A DNA stretch of 64,000 nucleotides. Origin: Solanum dulcamara (Eukaryota > Streptophyta > Magnoliopsida > Solanales > Solanaceae). Below the pieces are notes generated by a model. It worked only from the letters and a program-made list of their open reading frames with translations. It was not told where the DNA came from and did no database searches. The stretch is from positions 36,817,793-36,881,792 of the forward strand of contig NC_077238.1 in NCBI RefSeq assembly GCF_947179165.1. Direction: 5' to 3'. Within the stretch, counting starts at the first letter, position 1. Each line of letters begins with the position of its first letter. The position numbers were made by a program, and so were the translations under genes. This document shows, in pieces, positions 12,601 through 23,823 of the stretch.

Positions 12601-13290
12601 TAAGTTAACTTAGTCAATAGAGACAATATAGATGAAAATCCCTCAACAAACCTCCTATAGTAGCCATCCAAACCTAAGAAATTCCTTATGTCAGTCGGAG
12701 ATATAGGTCTGGGCCAGTACTTAACAACTTTAATTTTCTGCAAATCTACTTTGATACCATCACCAGAAATAATATGACCTAAAATTACCACAGATACAAG
12801 ATAGAACTCACACTTTGAAAACTTAGAATATGACTCTCTGTTCTTAAGAGTTTGGAGAATAATTTTGAGATGGTTGGCATGCTCCTCCCCATTTCTCAAA
12901 TAGATCAAAATGTTGTTGATAAACACAATAACAAATATGTCTAGATACTCCTTGAACACTCTATTCATGAGGTCTATAAATGCATCAGAATCATTAGTCA
13001 AACTAAAAGACATAACTAGAAACTCATGTTGACATACCCAGTTGTGAAGGCTTTCATAATAATCTCACTTTCTCTCACTTTCAACTGATGATAGCTTGAT
13101 CTGAGGTCTATTATGAGAAACAAGTGGCACCCTGATATTGGTCTAATAGATAATCGATTCTTAGAGGATGGTACTTATTCTTTATAGTAACCTTATTCAA
13201 CAGATGATAATCAATGCACATTCTCAAGGAACCATTTTCTTTTGCAAGAATACGACAGGAGCGCCCCAAGGTGAGACACTCGGCCTAATA
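12600..13290 (-). pseudogene. Element A reverse transcriptase remnant
   Basis: The minus strand starts near 13285 with [15 protein letters not shown] and [15 protein letters not shown], the usual opening of gypsy reverse transcriptase. It continues through the 137-aa open stretch 12600-13013 with MSFSLTNDSDAFIDLMNRVF, FVIVFINNILIY and the GYYRRFVEGFS block. The catalytic F-I-D-D motif reads F-I-N-N (codons 12912-12917), so both metal-binding aspartates are lost. A frameshift lies between the opening and the open stretch. Confidence 0.82.
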
Positions 13291-13468
13291 GATCCCTTAT
13301 CTAAGAGATCTCTTAGCTACTTTTTCAACTCTTTTAACTTTACTAGAGCTATTATATAAGGCGGAATAGAAATAGGCTAAGTATCAGGAAGAACATCTAT
13401 TCCAAAGTCTATATCCCTATTAAGAGGGACAATAGGTAAATCCTCAGGAAACTCACTCATAATTGGAA

Positions 13469-14006
13469 CTAACTAAAAGGATGGTGTCTCCACACTGTCA
13501 TCTCTAACTTGAACAATACGGTAGATACACCCTTTAGGGACTTAATTTTTTTCCTTAAGGTATGAAATAAATTGACCCTTAGGCAAATCTGGATTAGCCT
13601 TCCACTCAATAACTGGCTCATTAGGAAACTAGAACTTGACAACTCGAGTTCTACAATCAACTGAGGCATAACAAATATAAAGCCAGTCCATGCCAAGGAT
13701 AATATCAAAATAAATCATGTCTAATTCAACTAAGTTTGAGAAAATATCTTTATGATAGGTAAAGACTGTACAATTTCAATAGACTCTCTTAGCTATAATA
13801 GACTCACCAGCCAGAGTAGAAACACTCAATGGTTCAAAGAGCCATTCAGGAAGGATCATAAATTTAAGGGCTGCATAAGGAGTCACAAAAGACAAAGTAG
13901 CATCTAGATCAAGTAATGCATAAATATCATAAGTAAAGAACTGAAGAATACTAGTGACAACCTTTGGTGAGTTCTCTTTTTTATGGCAACTAGCTATATC
14001 GTACAA
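13469..14006 (-). pseudogene. Element A protease remnant
   Basis: The minus strand reads DIYALLDLDATLSFVTPY (13776-14006). This is the active-site block of chromovirus proteases, normally D-x-G-A followed by LSFVTP; here the glycine has become aspartate. After a break, the piece at 13469-13708 covers the C-terminal part, where MDWL-type and EWKGN-type blocks are expected but only partly readable. 13291-13468 is the degraded linker to reverse transcriptase. Confidence 0.7.
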
Positions 14007-14980
14007 ACGGTTTGAACTTCTGAATGCCCCTGAAGTAAACCCTTTTTTATTACCTCTATTTGGTGGCGTTGTTGAAGAATACTTAGCTTTGTTATCCCTA
14101 TTACCCTCTCTATTTGATGGGAAATTTATTTTGAATTGACCTATTTAGACACACTTGTAAAAACTATTAGTGTCGTCACGAGACTTCCCCATATAAAACC
14201 TACCATACTTACCATATAGCGGTCTATATGAAGAACTCTGGACCATACTACCTTATGAATGTAAGCCTTGAGCCCTAAAATTCTGGTTGCCTTGAGACCT
14301 CTAGTCATTCCTATTATTGGATATAAATGCACTCACTAAAGATGGTTCATAACCAGAAGACCTATTTTGAAATAAGAAACGGTTGCCATTGCCATTTTTT
14401 TAATGGTTGCATTCATTCCTAGTGAATTTGTCCTTTTTACTTTGGTATTCCTGTCTACCCTTCTTCTTATTCCCCTTAACTTGTTTAGAATACACCATGA
14501 GTCTGGAGGTATCCATATCTGAGATCAACAAAGCTTTTTGACACTCTTTCTTCACATGTTTGCTTTGACCAAACACAAACTTCCTAATCTTTGCCATCAC
14601 ATATGGGACCATTTTAGGGGCATACCTGGACAGTTGGATGAACTTGAGGCTATACTCCTTAACAGTCATCCCCTTCTTCTTTAGATTCACAAATTCATCA
14701 AATTTCTCTTTCCTCAACTTTTGCAAGGGGCAATGGTCAAGGAATGAATTTTCAAACTCATCCTAGATTGTTGGCTCAGTATCCTGACCACAACTCTCCT
14801 CCCATTGGTAATACCAGACATTAGCAACATTCTTCAACTATTAGGAAACAAGTTTAACCCCCTCTATCTCAGTAGCATGCATTACCTTCAAGATCTTCAA
14901 CATGTCATCAATAAAGTTTTGAGGGTCCTCCTCAACTCTAGAGCTAGTGAAGGGTGGTGCGTTCATCCTCAAAAAGTCTC
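14007..14980 (-). pseudogene. Element A gag, C-terminal two thirds
   Basis: The open stretch 14400-14726 on the minus strand contains LRKEKFDEFVNLKKKGMTV, EYSLKFIQLSRYAPKMV and the basic region after it, typical of Tekay-type Gag. The zinc knuckle region near 14140-14330 is damaged. Next to the insertion point the frame reads FRDFLRMNAP (14950-14980). It is then cut by element B and continues upstream at 33133, where the N-terminus lies. Confidence 0.78.
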
Positions 14981-14985
14981 TAAAG
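14981..14985. repeat. Target-site duplication of element B, left copy
   Basis: taaag, identical to 33128-33132 after the 3' LTR. Joining the two flanks restores A's gag frame (SGNNN then FRDFLRMN). Confidence 0.9.
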
Positions 14986-17093
14986 TGTAACATCTCTCAA
15001 AAATAAAAAAAAATACTCATAATTGCCTTAAGAATGCCTTAAAAATAGGTCGTTCATATAATGCATTATCCTTAATCTTTTTGGAAAATCTGAGTTCGGA
15101 ATATTGATCAGGGGGTCAAAACCTATGGGAAAATGGTCTCAATGGATTTTTAGGACTCGTAGAACAGAAGAAGGATTTTTGAAGAATCCACAAAACAGTG
15201 TGGTCCATGACAGGACCGCATTGCGGTCTTGGGAAGCAGTTCTGGCCGAGTTGATCGCGATAGGTTTCCGTCGTGGACCTGGGATAGTTTCGTCGCCGAA
15301 ATTAAGTTTTTTAAAGGGTGTTTTAGACTTTTCCCAAATTATTAGTTAATGAACCTAGACGTTTTAGGACCCAATTCAACTCTATAAATTAACTTAAACT
15401 TCTAATTCTATTCATTCTTCTACAATTCATCTATCAAATATTTCTCTCTCTACAAAAAGGCTCTCAAGGGTTTCCATTGAAGACTTCAAGCAAATTCAAT
15501 CAATTTCTCCATCCAAATCCTCAATTTCTTCCAAATTAATTGGTGTTCTTACTCAAGGTCTGTAAGTATTGATTCATGGATCCTTTCATCCATGAAGTCG
15601 AATCAATTTCTCAAGGTTTCTATCAAATTAAAGTATGGTATTTTATGGGTTGTGTGATCTCTATTCCAATTGCATGAGTTTTGATTTAAATTATGATCAT
15701 GAGACTATTTTGATATAAATAAATGGTTATTGAATTAAATTGAAGAGGTTTTTGATTAATTCTCCTATTTTGATTACTAGGGTTCATGGTGTAAAATATG
15801 AGTATTTTCAATTATACTTTTAAATGATATTATCTATATGAAATATGTATGGGATGATAAAAGTTTATGATCATGCATGTTTTCAATTTAATTTCATGAT
15901 TTTCAAGTAAATTGATCATGCATTCATGTCATACCCTAATATCAAGTTCAAGCTATGGTCATAAATTTTCAAAGTATGAATTATGACTATGTATTTCAAT
16001 TATGATAATGAATTATAAGTATACTTCAAATTATGCTTCTTCATGCAAGTTATGAAGTAAGGCGACATAAGGCCTAATGATATGATTTATGCAAATATGA
16101 TTATAATAGTAAAAGGACAATTCTCATATTACATGTTATGAAAATGAGCTACTTTATGATTTTAAGCCTATGATCCTGACTATGATATATGAAATTATGA
16201 TTTTATGTTATGTATGTATTTCGTGGAATTTGACTTAGCACTGAATGTGGACTTGAGGTGGGGGTCGAAGCAAGGAGTCCTTATATAAAGTCTCTTAACT
16301 CATAATTACGTGCCACCGTAGGATTGCCTTTATGGCCTAGCTAGTGGATCCGCAAATAGCACATGTTCATGATTAGGAGTCTACCTTGGCAAAGTAACCT
16401 CCCCCTTATCGATGTGGGGAACATCGGATTCCATGTTATAGCTCACATGGTCTTATTGTCGATTAATGTTCCTATCCCACATATGTATGATTTCTTGAGT
16501 ATGTTATGACTTGAATTTATGTTTTTAAATGCTTTGGTCAATATGATTTTCTTATGACTTTACGTATTCCATCTAATCATGTGTTTTACTTGACCTTTGC
16601 ATTCCATAATTTATGTTGCATGTCACGCCCTCATACTTAGTACATTCCAATGTACTAATGCATACTTTTTGCCTATATTATTTTATAATGTAGGGGTTGA
16701 GGTTGAAGATCCTAATCGTCCACATAACTAGTAGGTGTTCCTATTTGAAGGTGTTGTGGTGAGTCCTCATTGACTGGGGACTAGTTTCAAGTTTACTTAC
16801 TGTTTTCTTATCAAAAGACTTTTACTTATGTTGTGTATTGAGGGTAAGCTAAGGACATGTCTTAGCCTCCTCCCCCCATACTCATGTTTAGAGGCATCTC
16901 ATTGGATATATGTTTGAGTGTATGTTATCATAAAACATTCTTAGATTTCTATTCATGATTTAGACTCTCTTATGATATTTCTGCTTTTATATTTCACCTT
17001 ATATATGCTTATGATATGTACAAGAGGCTTGGTTGGAGCCCTTCGGGGTTTCGATCATCGTGTTACGATTAGGCCCTAGGTCGGGTCGTGAAA
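14986..17093 (+). repeat. 5' LTR of element B
   Basis: 2108 bp, starts TGTAACATCTCTCAAAAAT and ends GGTCGGGTCGTGAAA, matching the 3' LTR end GGTTGGGTCATGATA. Both outer ends have lost the canonical CA. Contains a candidate TATA box at 15383. Confidence 0.88.
15383..15389 (+). promoter_or_regulatory. Candidate TATA box of B 5' LTR
   Basis: TATAAAT within CAACTCTATAAATTAAC, about 400 bp into the LTR, upstream of a CT-rich stretch. The 3' LTR has the same at 31435. Judged by sequence and position only. Confidence 0.45.
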
Positions 17094-17096
17094 AAC

Positions 17097-17109
17097 TTGG
17101 TATCAGAGT
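17097..17109 (+). other. Primer-binding site of element B
   Basis: TTGGTATCAGAGT, three bases after the 5' LTR, complementary to the 3' end of initiator tRNA-Met as in most chromoviruses. Confidence 0.82.
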
Positions 17110-17329
17110 ATAAGGTTTTCCAAGTTTCCTAGGTTATCCAACATGCCACATCAAGTAGATTCTTATTTATGGGTGTGAAGAGCACCACACTTATGAGTAG
17201 GAGGCTATGAGGCATTTAGGAATTCTCACTTTCTTTTATGATCCATGTCGTGCTATAAAGTTTATGTTAAGACTTTTTTCCCTAATAGTTTTTCTTTGCA
17301 ATTTTTAGAAAGATAGCTCTAAGAAGTCC

Positions 17330-18363
17330 ACCATTTCCAAGGGGAGAGAATATTAATGAAGCCTAATCTCCCTCGGCTCTTCAAGACAATGGTCTTCTAT
17401 CGGATCAAGTGACTAATGTGGAGTTTCGAACTGCTATCACTATGCTAGCCATAGTAGTGACCAACCAAGGTGTTGTGTCTCCTCCTAATGTTCCTACTCC
17501 AGCCTCAAAAGTAAAGGACTTTGAACGAATGAATCCTCCGGAATTTCATATCTCAAAGGTTAATGAGGATCCCCAAGAGTTCATTCATGAGGTTTATAAG
17601 ATAGTGAGTATTATAGGGGTTTACTTCGGAAGAAAAAATAGAGTAGGCGGCTTACCAACTCAAAGGTGTTGCTCAACTATGGTACACTCAATGGAAGTCG
17701 GAGAGGGTGGATGAAGGTCTTGTCGAATGGGAAGCTTTCAAACTTTCTTTCCTTGATCACTTTTTCCCTCTTGAGTAAAGAGAGGCTAAAGTGTTGGAGT
17801 TTATAAATCTTTGACAAGGCAATATGGTGATGCTCAAGTTCACTAAGCTATCTAAGTATGCTCCTTCAATGGTTGCCAATCCACATGCCCGAATGAGTAA
17901 ATTTATATCGGGGGTGTCCGACTTAGTTGCTAAGGAATGTCACACCGCTAGGCTTGTTAAGGAGATGGACATATCTAAGCTTATGAATTTTGCCAAACAA
18001 ATTTAAGGAGAAAATCTCAAAAAAATAAGGATGAGAGATTATAAGAGGGCCCGGTATGAAGGTAGGTTCTCCAATGCTAGGACCGTTGGTAGCAGTGGAT
18101 GCTCTCATTAAGGCCAAAGCTCGAGGAAGAAGTTTTTGAAGGATAGGGTGCCATACCCTAAATCTCAATATGAAGGAGGTGCAAATGCTAGTAACCCTTC
18201 TATTCTAAGGTGCGTAAAGTATGGAAAGCGTCATGGAGAAAGGTGCTTAATGGGAACAGATGCTTGCTATGGATGTGGCAAGATGGGCCATAAGCGATCT
18301 AAGTGCCTTATTGTATCCAACAAGGGTCGAGATGGCCGTCCTATAGGAAGCCAAGTTCAATAA
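17330..18363 (+). pseudogene. Element B gag remnant
   Basis: Pieces in order: [17 protein letters not shown] and [12 protein letters not shown] (open 17409-17714), a Gag core fragment, KFTKLSKYAPSMVANP with KECHTARLVKEMDIS (17824-18006), and a C-terminal nucleocapsid part. The zinc knuckle at 18265-18306 is intact, with spacing C-X2-C-X4-H-X4-C (CYGCGKMGHKRSKC). Frameshifts near 17640 and 18020 and stops near 17777 and 17814 break the protein. 17110-17329 is untranslated leader. Confidence 0.82.
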
Positions 18364-18740
18364 GGCACCCAAGCTCAACCTAAAGGTGGCCAATGCAACA
18401 ACCTATTTTATGCTCTTCATGTTAGGCAAGAGGTTGATGAGTCTCCCGATGTGATCATGGGTATGTTAGAGTCTTTAACTTTGATTTATATGCATTTTTT
18501 GATCCGGGTGCCAACTTATCTTTTGTTACTCCTTAAATTTCTATGAGGTTTGATGTGTGCCCTGAAGTGTTAATAGAACCTTTCTCGGTTTATACTCCCA
18601 TTGGTGGTTTGGTGTTAGACAAGAGAGCTTATAGAAATCATCATGTATGGTTCTTGCACAAAGTTATTCCATGTGACCTTGTTGAACTTGATATGACTGA
18701 TTTTGACATCAATCTTGGTATGGATTGATTACATACCGCT
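18364..18740 (+). pseudogene. Element B protease remnant
   Basis: DPGANLSFVTP starts at 18501. It is the active-site loop, with Pro where classical retropepsins have Thr or Ser. I recall this variant in plant chromoviruses but cannot confirm it here. Downstream are VCPEVLIEPFSVYTPIGG and CDLVELDMTDFDINLGMD (18543-18728), the C-terminal blocks before reverse transcriptase. At least one stop and one frameshift separate the two parts. Confidence 0.72.
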
Positions 18741-19800
18741 TATGCATCTATATGTTGTAGAACTTGTATGGTTATGTTTCACTTCCCTAATGAGCCTATT
18801 CTTGAATGGAAGGGTAATAAGTCAGTTGTTAAGGGTCGATTCATCTCATGTATTAAGGCACGGAAAATGATTTTCAAAGGGTGCATTTATTATATTATGT
18901 GAGTTAGGGACATTGATTCCAAAACTCCTGCCCTTGAGTCGGTCTCTATAGTTAATGAGCTTTCTAATATGTTTCTCGATGATTTGCTTGGCATCTCTCC
19001 CAAAAAAGAGATTAACTTTGGCATAGATCTCCTTCCCGATACCCAACCTATCTCTATTTCTCCTTATCGTATGGCTCCGGCAGAACTTAAGGAGTTGAAA
19101 GAACAATTGAAGGATTTATTAGATAAAGGCTTTATATGACCAAGTATTTTACCTTGGGGTGCTCCCGTGTTGTTTGTTAGGAAGAAATATGGGTCACTCT
19201 GAATGTGTATAGACTACCGGCAGTTGAATAAGCTTACCATAAAGAACAAATATCTAATTCCAAGGATAGATGACTTGTTTGATCAATTACAAGGAGCAAG
19301 CTATTTTTCCAAGATTGACCTCCATTCCAGTTATCATCAATTAAGGGTAAGGGAGTGTGATATTCCCAAGATGGCCTTTCAGATAAGGTATGGTCATTTT
19401 GAATTTGTAGTAATGTCATTTGGGTTGACAAATGCTCTCGCTATATTCATGGATTTGATGAATCACATTTTCAATCAATATGTGGACATGTTTGTAGTGG
19501 TGTTTATTGATAACATATTGATTTACTCTCGAAATGAGGAAGATCATATGGGTCATTTGAGGATTGTGTTGCAAACGTTGAGGGAAAATGAACTATTCTC
19601 TAAATTTAGTAAATGCAAATTTTGTCTAAGAGAGGTTGCATTTCTTGGCCATGTGGTGTCCGGTGATGGGATTAAAGTAGATCCAAAGAAAATGGAGGCA
19701 GCTAAAAATTGGCCTAGACCATTAGCTCCTTCAGATATTAGAAGCTTTTTAGGCTTAGTCGAATAATACAGAAGGTTTGTTGAAGGGTTCTCATCCATTG
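18741..19800 (+). pseudogene. Element B reverse transcriptase remnant
   Basis: Linker with [14 protein letters not shown] sequence near 18957, then [17 protein letters not shown] near 19060 and PSILPWGAPVLFVRKKYG from 19140. The 187-aa open stretch 19203-19766 follows, with [44 protein letters not shown] and [13 protein letters not shown]. The catalytic F-I-D-D is F-I-D-N (AAC at 19512-19514), so the second aspartate is lost. Two stops in the same frame are TGA at 19137 and 19200, both where Arg CGA is expected. The frame runs into YRRFVEGFS after a TAA at 19764. Confidence 0.88.
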
Positions 19801-20290
19801 CTTCGCCTTTAACTAAGTTGACACAAAATAAGGCAAAATTCTAATGGTCGGAAGAATATGAGGAAATTTTCCAAATGTTGAAAGATCGTCTTACGTCAGC
19901 TCTTATTTTGACATTGCCCGAAGGTTCAGATGGGTTTGTTGTTTAATGTGATGCTTCACGTGTTAGTTTGGGTTGTTTCTTAATGCAACATTGTAAGGTT
20001 ATAGCCTATTCCTCTAGGCAACTTAAAGTACATGAAAAAACTATCCAACCCATAATCTTGAACTTGCAGCGATTGTGTTTGCATTGAAAATTTGGCATCA
20101 TTATCTTTATGGGGTGCATGTTGATGTGTTTACCATCACATAAAGTTGCAATATGTGTTTAGTCAAAAGGACTTAAACCTTAGGCAAAGGAGGTGGCTTA
20201 AACTCCTAAAAAACTATGACATGAGCGTATTTTACCATCCAGGTAAGGCAAATGTTGAGCTGATGCTCTTAGTCGATTGTCTGTGGGTAG
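19801..20290 (+). pseudogene. Element B RNase H remnant
   Basis: Readable blocks include CDASRVSLGCFLMQH (about 19950), [13 protein letters not shown] (about 20000), FSQKDLNLRQRRWLKLLKNY (20158) and YHPGKANVE (20230). The first catalytic aspartate block is preserved but preceded by TAA (19945), and another TAA lies near 19843 where Gln is usual. A frameshift after the VHEK block displaces the remainder. Confidence 0.78.
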
Positions 20291-20973
20291 TGTCGCACAT
20301 GTTGAGGAAGGCAAAAGGGAATTGGTAAAAGAGGTCCATAGATTGGCACATTTAGGTGTGCATTTGGTTAATTCCAATGATGCAGGCGCTCTTATACATA
20401 ATATTTCAGAATCCTCTCTTGCAGCACAAGTCAAGGCCAAGCAAGACAATGATCCGACTTTGGTCAAATTGAAAACGTTTTTTGCCAAAAATTCTGTTCA
20501 GGCTTTCTCCCTAAGAGAAGATGGGGTACTATGTTACCAAGGTCGGTTGTGTGTTCCAAATGTTGATGGAGTAAGAGAGTTGATATTGAATGAGGCCCAT
20601 AGTTCTCGGTATTCAATTCATCCGGGATCCACCAAGATGTATCGTGACTTGAGGGAAGTGTATTAGTGGAATGGCATGAAGAAGCACATAGCGGAGTTCG
20701 TGTCTAAGTGTACTAATTGCCAATAGGTGAAAGTTGAACATCAAAGGCCGGGAGGTCTAGCTCAAGAAATCGAAATTCCTATATAGAAGTGGAAAGATGT
20801 GAATATGGACTTTGTCACGAGTTTGCCTCGTACTAAAAGACAACATAATTTTATTTAGGTTATTGTGGACTGAATGACCAAATTGGCACATTTTCTACTA
20901 GTCAAAACTTCTTATGGTGCCGAAGACTATGCTAAGTTGTACATTCGTGAACTTGTGAAACTTCATGGTGTTC
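20291..20973 (+). pseudogene. Element B integrase N-terminal part, cut by C
   Basis: After the RNase H tail an open stretch (20277-20666) reads REDGVLCYQGRLCVPNVDG and the zinc-binding histidines in EAHSSRYSIHPGS. The cysteine pair follows after TAG at 20664 (KCTNC, about 20709). WKDVNMDFVTSLP near 20795 holds the first catalytic aspartate. The frame proceeds to YIRELVKLHGV and stops at 20973 where element C is inserted; it resumes at 29902. Confidence 0.85.
20969..20973. repeat. Target-site duplication of element C, left copy
   Basis: tgttc, matched by ttttc at 29897-29901 with one substitution. Joining the flanks restores the integrase reading HGVPLSI. Confidence 0.8.
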
Positions 20974-21306
20974 TATTATACCCCGCACCTTGGTACATTC
21001 GAGCATATTTTTTTTCTAAGAGTGTCATATGATCCATGTTATCTATGAAGTTTTACGGGAGTAGTGATGATTGGAAATAGATTTGGAAGGATGTGAAAGG
21101 AGTTGGAGGCTAAGTAAAAAGTCGTGGAACCTGACTTACTCGCATGAGCTACAAACTTGGACGTTTTACAAAATTAAGCTACTTGATTATACGTTGAGCT
21201 TAAGTAGCAAAGATTATATAGATTTTTGAAGTTAGATGAGATTACAAACCTACGAAAAAGAGTAAAAACTAAATTCCAAACTTACGAAAAGAAGAAAGTA
21301 GGTGAC

Positions 21307-21384
21307 AAGTAGGTGATGCACCTACTTGGGGTAAGTAAGTTACACACCTACTCAAGGTGGGCCCCCACGCTGCCACGTGGCAGC
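21307..21384. promoter_or_regulatory. Dyad cluster with perfect G-box palindrome in C LTR
   Basis: A perfect 9-bp stem with 3-base loop (AAGTAGGTG, ATG, CACCTACTT; 21307-21327) is followed by a second, partly decayed copy at 21332-21352. Then comes a perfect 16-bp palindrome, GCTGCCACGTGGCAGC (21369-21384), centred on the plant G-box CACGTG. The cluster lies about 100-170 bp before the TATA-like site. In the 3' LTR the second hairpin is perfect (26462-26480), while the palindrome has decayed to CACATG (26496-26511). Confidence 0.6.
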
Positions 21385-21478
21385 ATATGAGTGGCCACAT
21401 GGATGAGCTGGTGCCCTTAGGGGGGATGCCACATGTCACCCCTATGGGATTCCTCATGTCACCTCCTAAGGAGGTCAA

Positions 21479-21486
21479 TATATATG
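21479..21486 (+). promoter_or_regulatory. TATA-like site of C 5' LTR
   Basis: AATATATATG context, conserved in the 3' LTR near 26601. About 95 bp downstream of the G-box palindrome, a reasonable core-promoter position. Confidence 0.4.
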
Positions 21487-23297
21487 TGTTACATGCTGTG
21501 TACACTTTGTTCTTCAGCATTTTGAAGACAAAAAAAGAGAGAAACCCTAAAAGACTAAGGGAGAGGGGCGACGGCTTTGACCACTTTATGGTAAGCCTCC
21601 AACTTTTATTCCATGAATTAATTACCTAGGGTATACCAAGATTAAATGAAGGTGTTATTAATGTAAATTTATGGTTTGGAGCAGCACCAAAGGGATACAA
21701 ACAGTCCGCTAAATTTTCAAAACGTCAAAGAACTTTCAAAGCTAATTTTGGCAAGTTTTGGACAAGGTAAGGTCTTCCCTTTCAATGTGGATTTAATAAT
21801 ATTTTTATGGAGTGTATTACATGTCTTAAATGTGGCTGTAAGTATAAAAATTGCATAAGTATGCTTGGCATTAGAAACAAACGAAATTAAAGTCGTTCTA
21901 GTCGAGTAAAGTTGTTAAGGTTGTATAGTGTTGTTGCGATGGTGGTGCTGCGGTTGGAGATGGTTTTATTATGTGTTGAATGGATGAAAAAAGTTCCAAA
22001 AGGGGTGTGTTATCTTCTGGTTTCAGCCACATATCCCTCTGATTCGTGTGGTTAAAGGTTTTACGGAATAGAGATTAAAAACCGTATTTTGGAGTCATAG
22101 TTTTGAGCGGGTTGTTTGGGACTTGTTTTGAATAATGTCGAATTAGTTTTCATATATATGGTTTCTATGTGTGATTCTGAATTTATCTTCTAAGGTTAGA
22201 GATTAAAATTGGAAGTTTGGATAGGGCAAGTTATAGGAAAGATGCTGTCTAATTTCCGCTTACTTCGGAACTAGTAATAAACTAGTCGGGAGAAATGGAT
22301 TGGGAAATGATTCCTATGGATACTTTAATATGAATTTGGGATACGGAAAGTTGAGGGTCATTAATCGTAGTGTTACACTGGTGTTAAATAGGTTGAAGGA
22401 CTACAAGATGAGCTGGGTAACAAGTGAACTACTACAGGTATGTAAAGCTATCCTTCTCTTTTTTTGGAATGTCTTAGCTATAAGTGGAATGTAATATGTG
22501 CTCTGAGGATAATTCCATTCATAAAGCTTTGAGAATGATTCATGCCTCTGACCTATTTTTTGATGTTAGAACTCCTACGATAAGTGATATATTGCCTCTC
22601 AAGTCTTCTGTATGAAGAAAAATAGTAAGTATGTAAGGCCTATCTCTCCCTTGGTTTGGCATGTTTCAAATATATGTAAAGCCCATTCCTTTTTTGGAAT
22701 GTCTTAGATATAGGTTACGAACGATGTTTATATGAAGCTTGGGGTAACTCTATTCATAAGCTTTGAGCACGACTCATGACTCTTATCCATGTCTGAATGC
22801 TAAATCTCTAAAGGCGGTCAATCCACTACTCTCGGGTCTTTTATGTGTTGAATAGTAAGTGGAGATATAAGTTCTTATTCTTAAGGACCCTACAATAACA
22901 AATGTCCTTGGTTCCATAAGTTTTTGGGCACTTCCTTGATACATGTTTCTGGTTCACTTATAGGTGTGAAGACTCTTAAAGGAGTTAAGCTCCTATTCCT
23001 TAAGTCTTCTGTACAATTGAATAGTGATTGGTACGAAAAAGCTCTCTATTTAAAAGGCTCTGAGATAGCCAATAATTAAACTTCTATAAGATGGTTCATA
23101 CTATAGTAACGTATGACTATAAAGTTGAGGCTTCGGTTGACCTAGTCCCTAATGTCATCTAGAGGGTACTAAAGATGATTCCTACCCTGGTTTCTAAGTG
23201 ACGAATCATTTGGCCATTTCATTGAGCCTTAAATGATGAATTTATTCGCCTATGGTTATCACTACTCCGCTCGCGCATGCTACTAATACATAAATTT

Positions 23298-23823
23298 ACC
23301 GCATCTCATGAAGGGCCGAGCATGATAAATTTAGCGTATCTCATAAAGGGTCGGGTATGATAAATGATGAAATGATTATTCACTGCATCCCATGAAGGGA
23401 CAGGCATGATAAATTATGAAATGATTATTCACCACGTCCCATGAAAGGCCGATCATGATAAATGATGAAATGCTTATTCACCACATCCCATGAAGGGTCG
23501 GGCATGATAAATGATGAAATGCTTATTCACCACGTCCCATGAAGGGCCAGGCATGATAAATGATAAAATGCTTATTCATCGTGTCCCATGAATGGCCGGG
23601 CATGATAAATGATGAAATGCTTATTCACCGCATCCCATAAAGGTCCAAGCAGGATAAATGATAAAATACTTATTCACCATATCCCATAAAGGGACGGGCA
23701 TGATAAATAATGAAATGCTGATTCACTGCATCCCATGAAGGGTCGAGCATGATATATGATGAAATGATTATTCACCACATCACATGAAGGGCCGGGCATG
23801 ATACATGTTGAAATGACAGCTTC
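23298..23823. repeat. 49-bp minisatellite in C 5' LTR, 11 units
   Basis: One short first unit (35 bp) and ten units of 49 bp, each of the form ACCGCATCCCATGAAGGG followed by a GGGCATGATAAATGATG-type segment. Units differ by scattered substitutions. The array ends in a variant unit (ATACATG, GACAGCTTC) shared with the 3' LTR. Confidence 0.93.

Noticed and set aside
23298..23823. Regular repeats that might look like a CRISPR array
   Set aside because: Units are contiguous 49-bp tandem copies with no unique spacers, inside an LTR of a plant element. It is a minisatellite.
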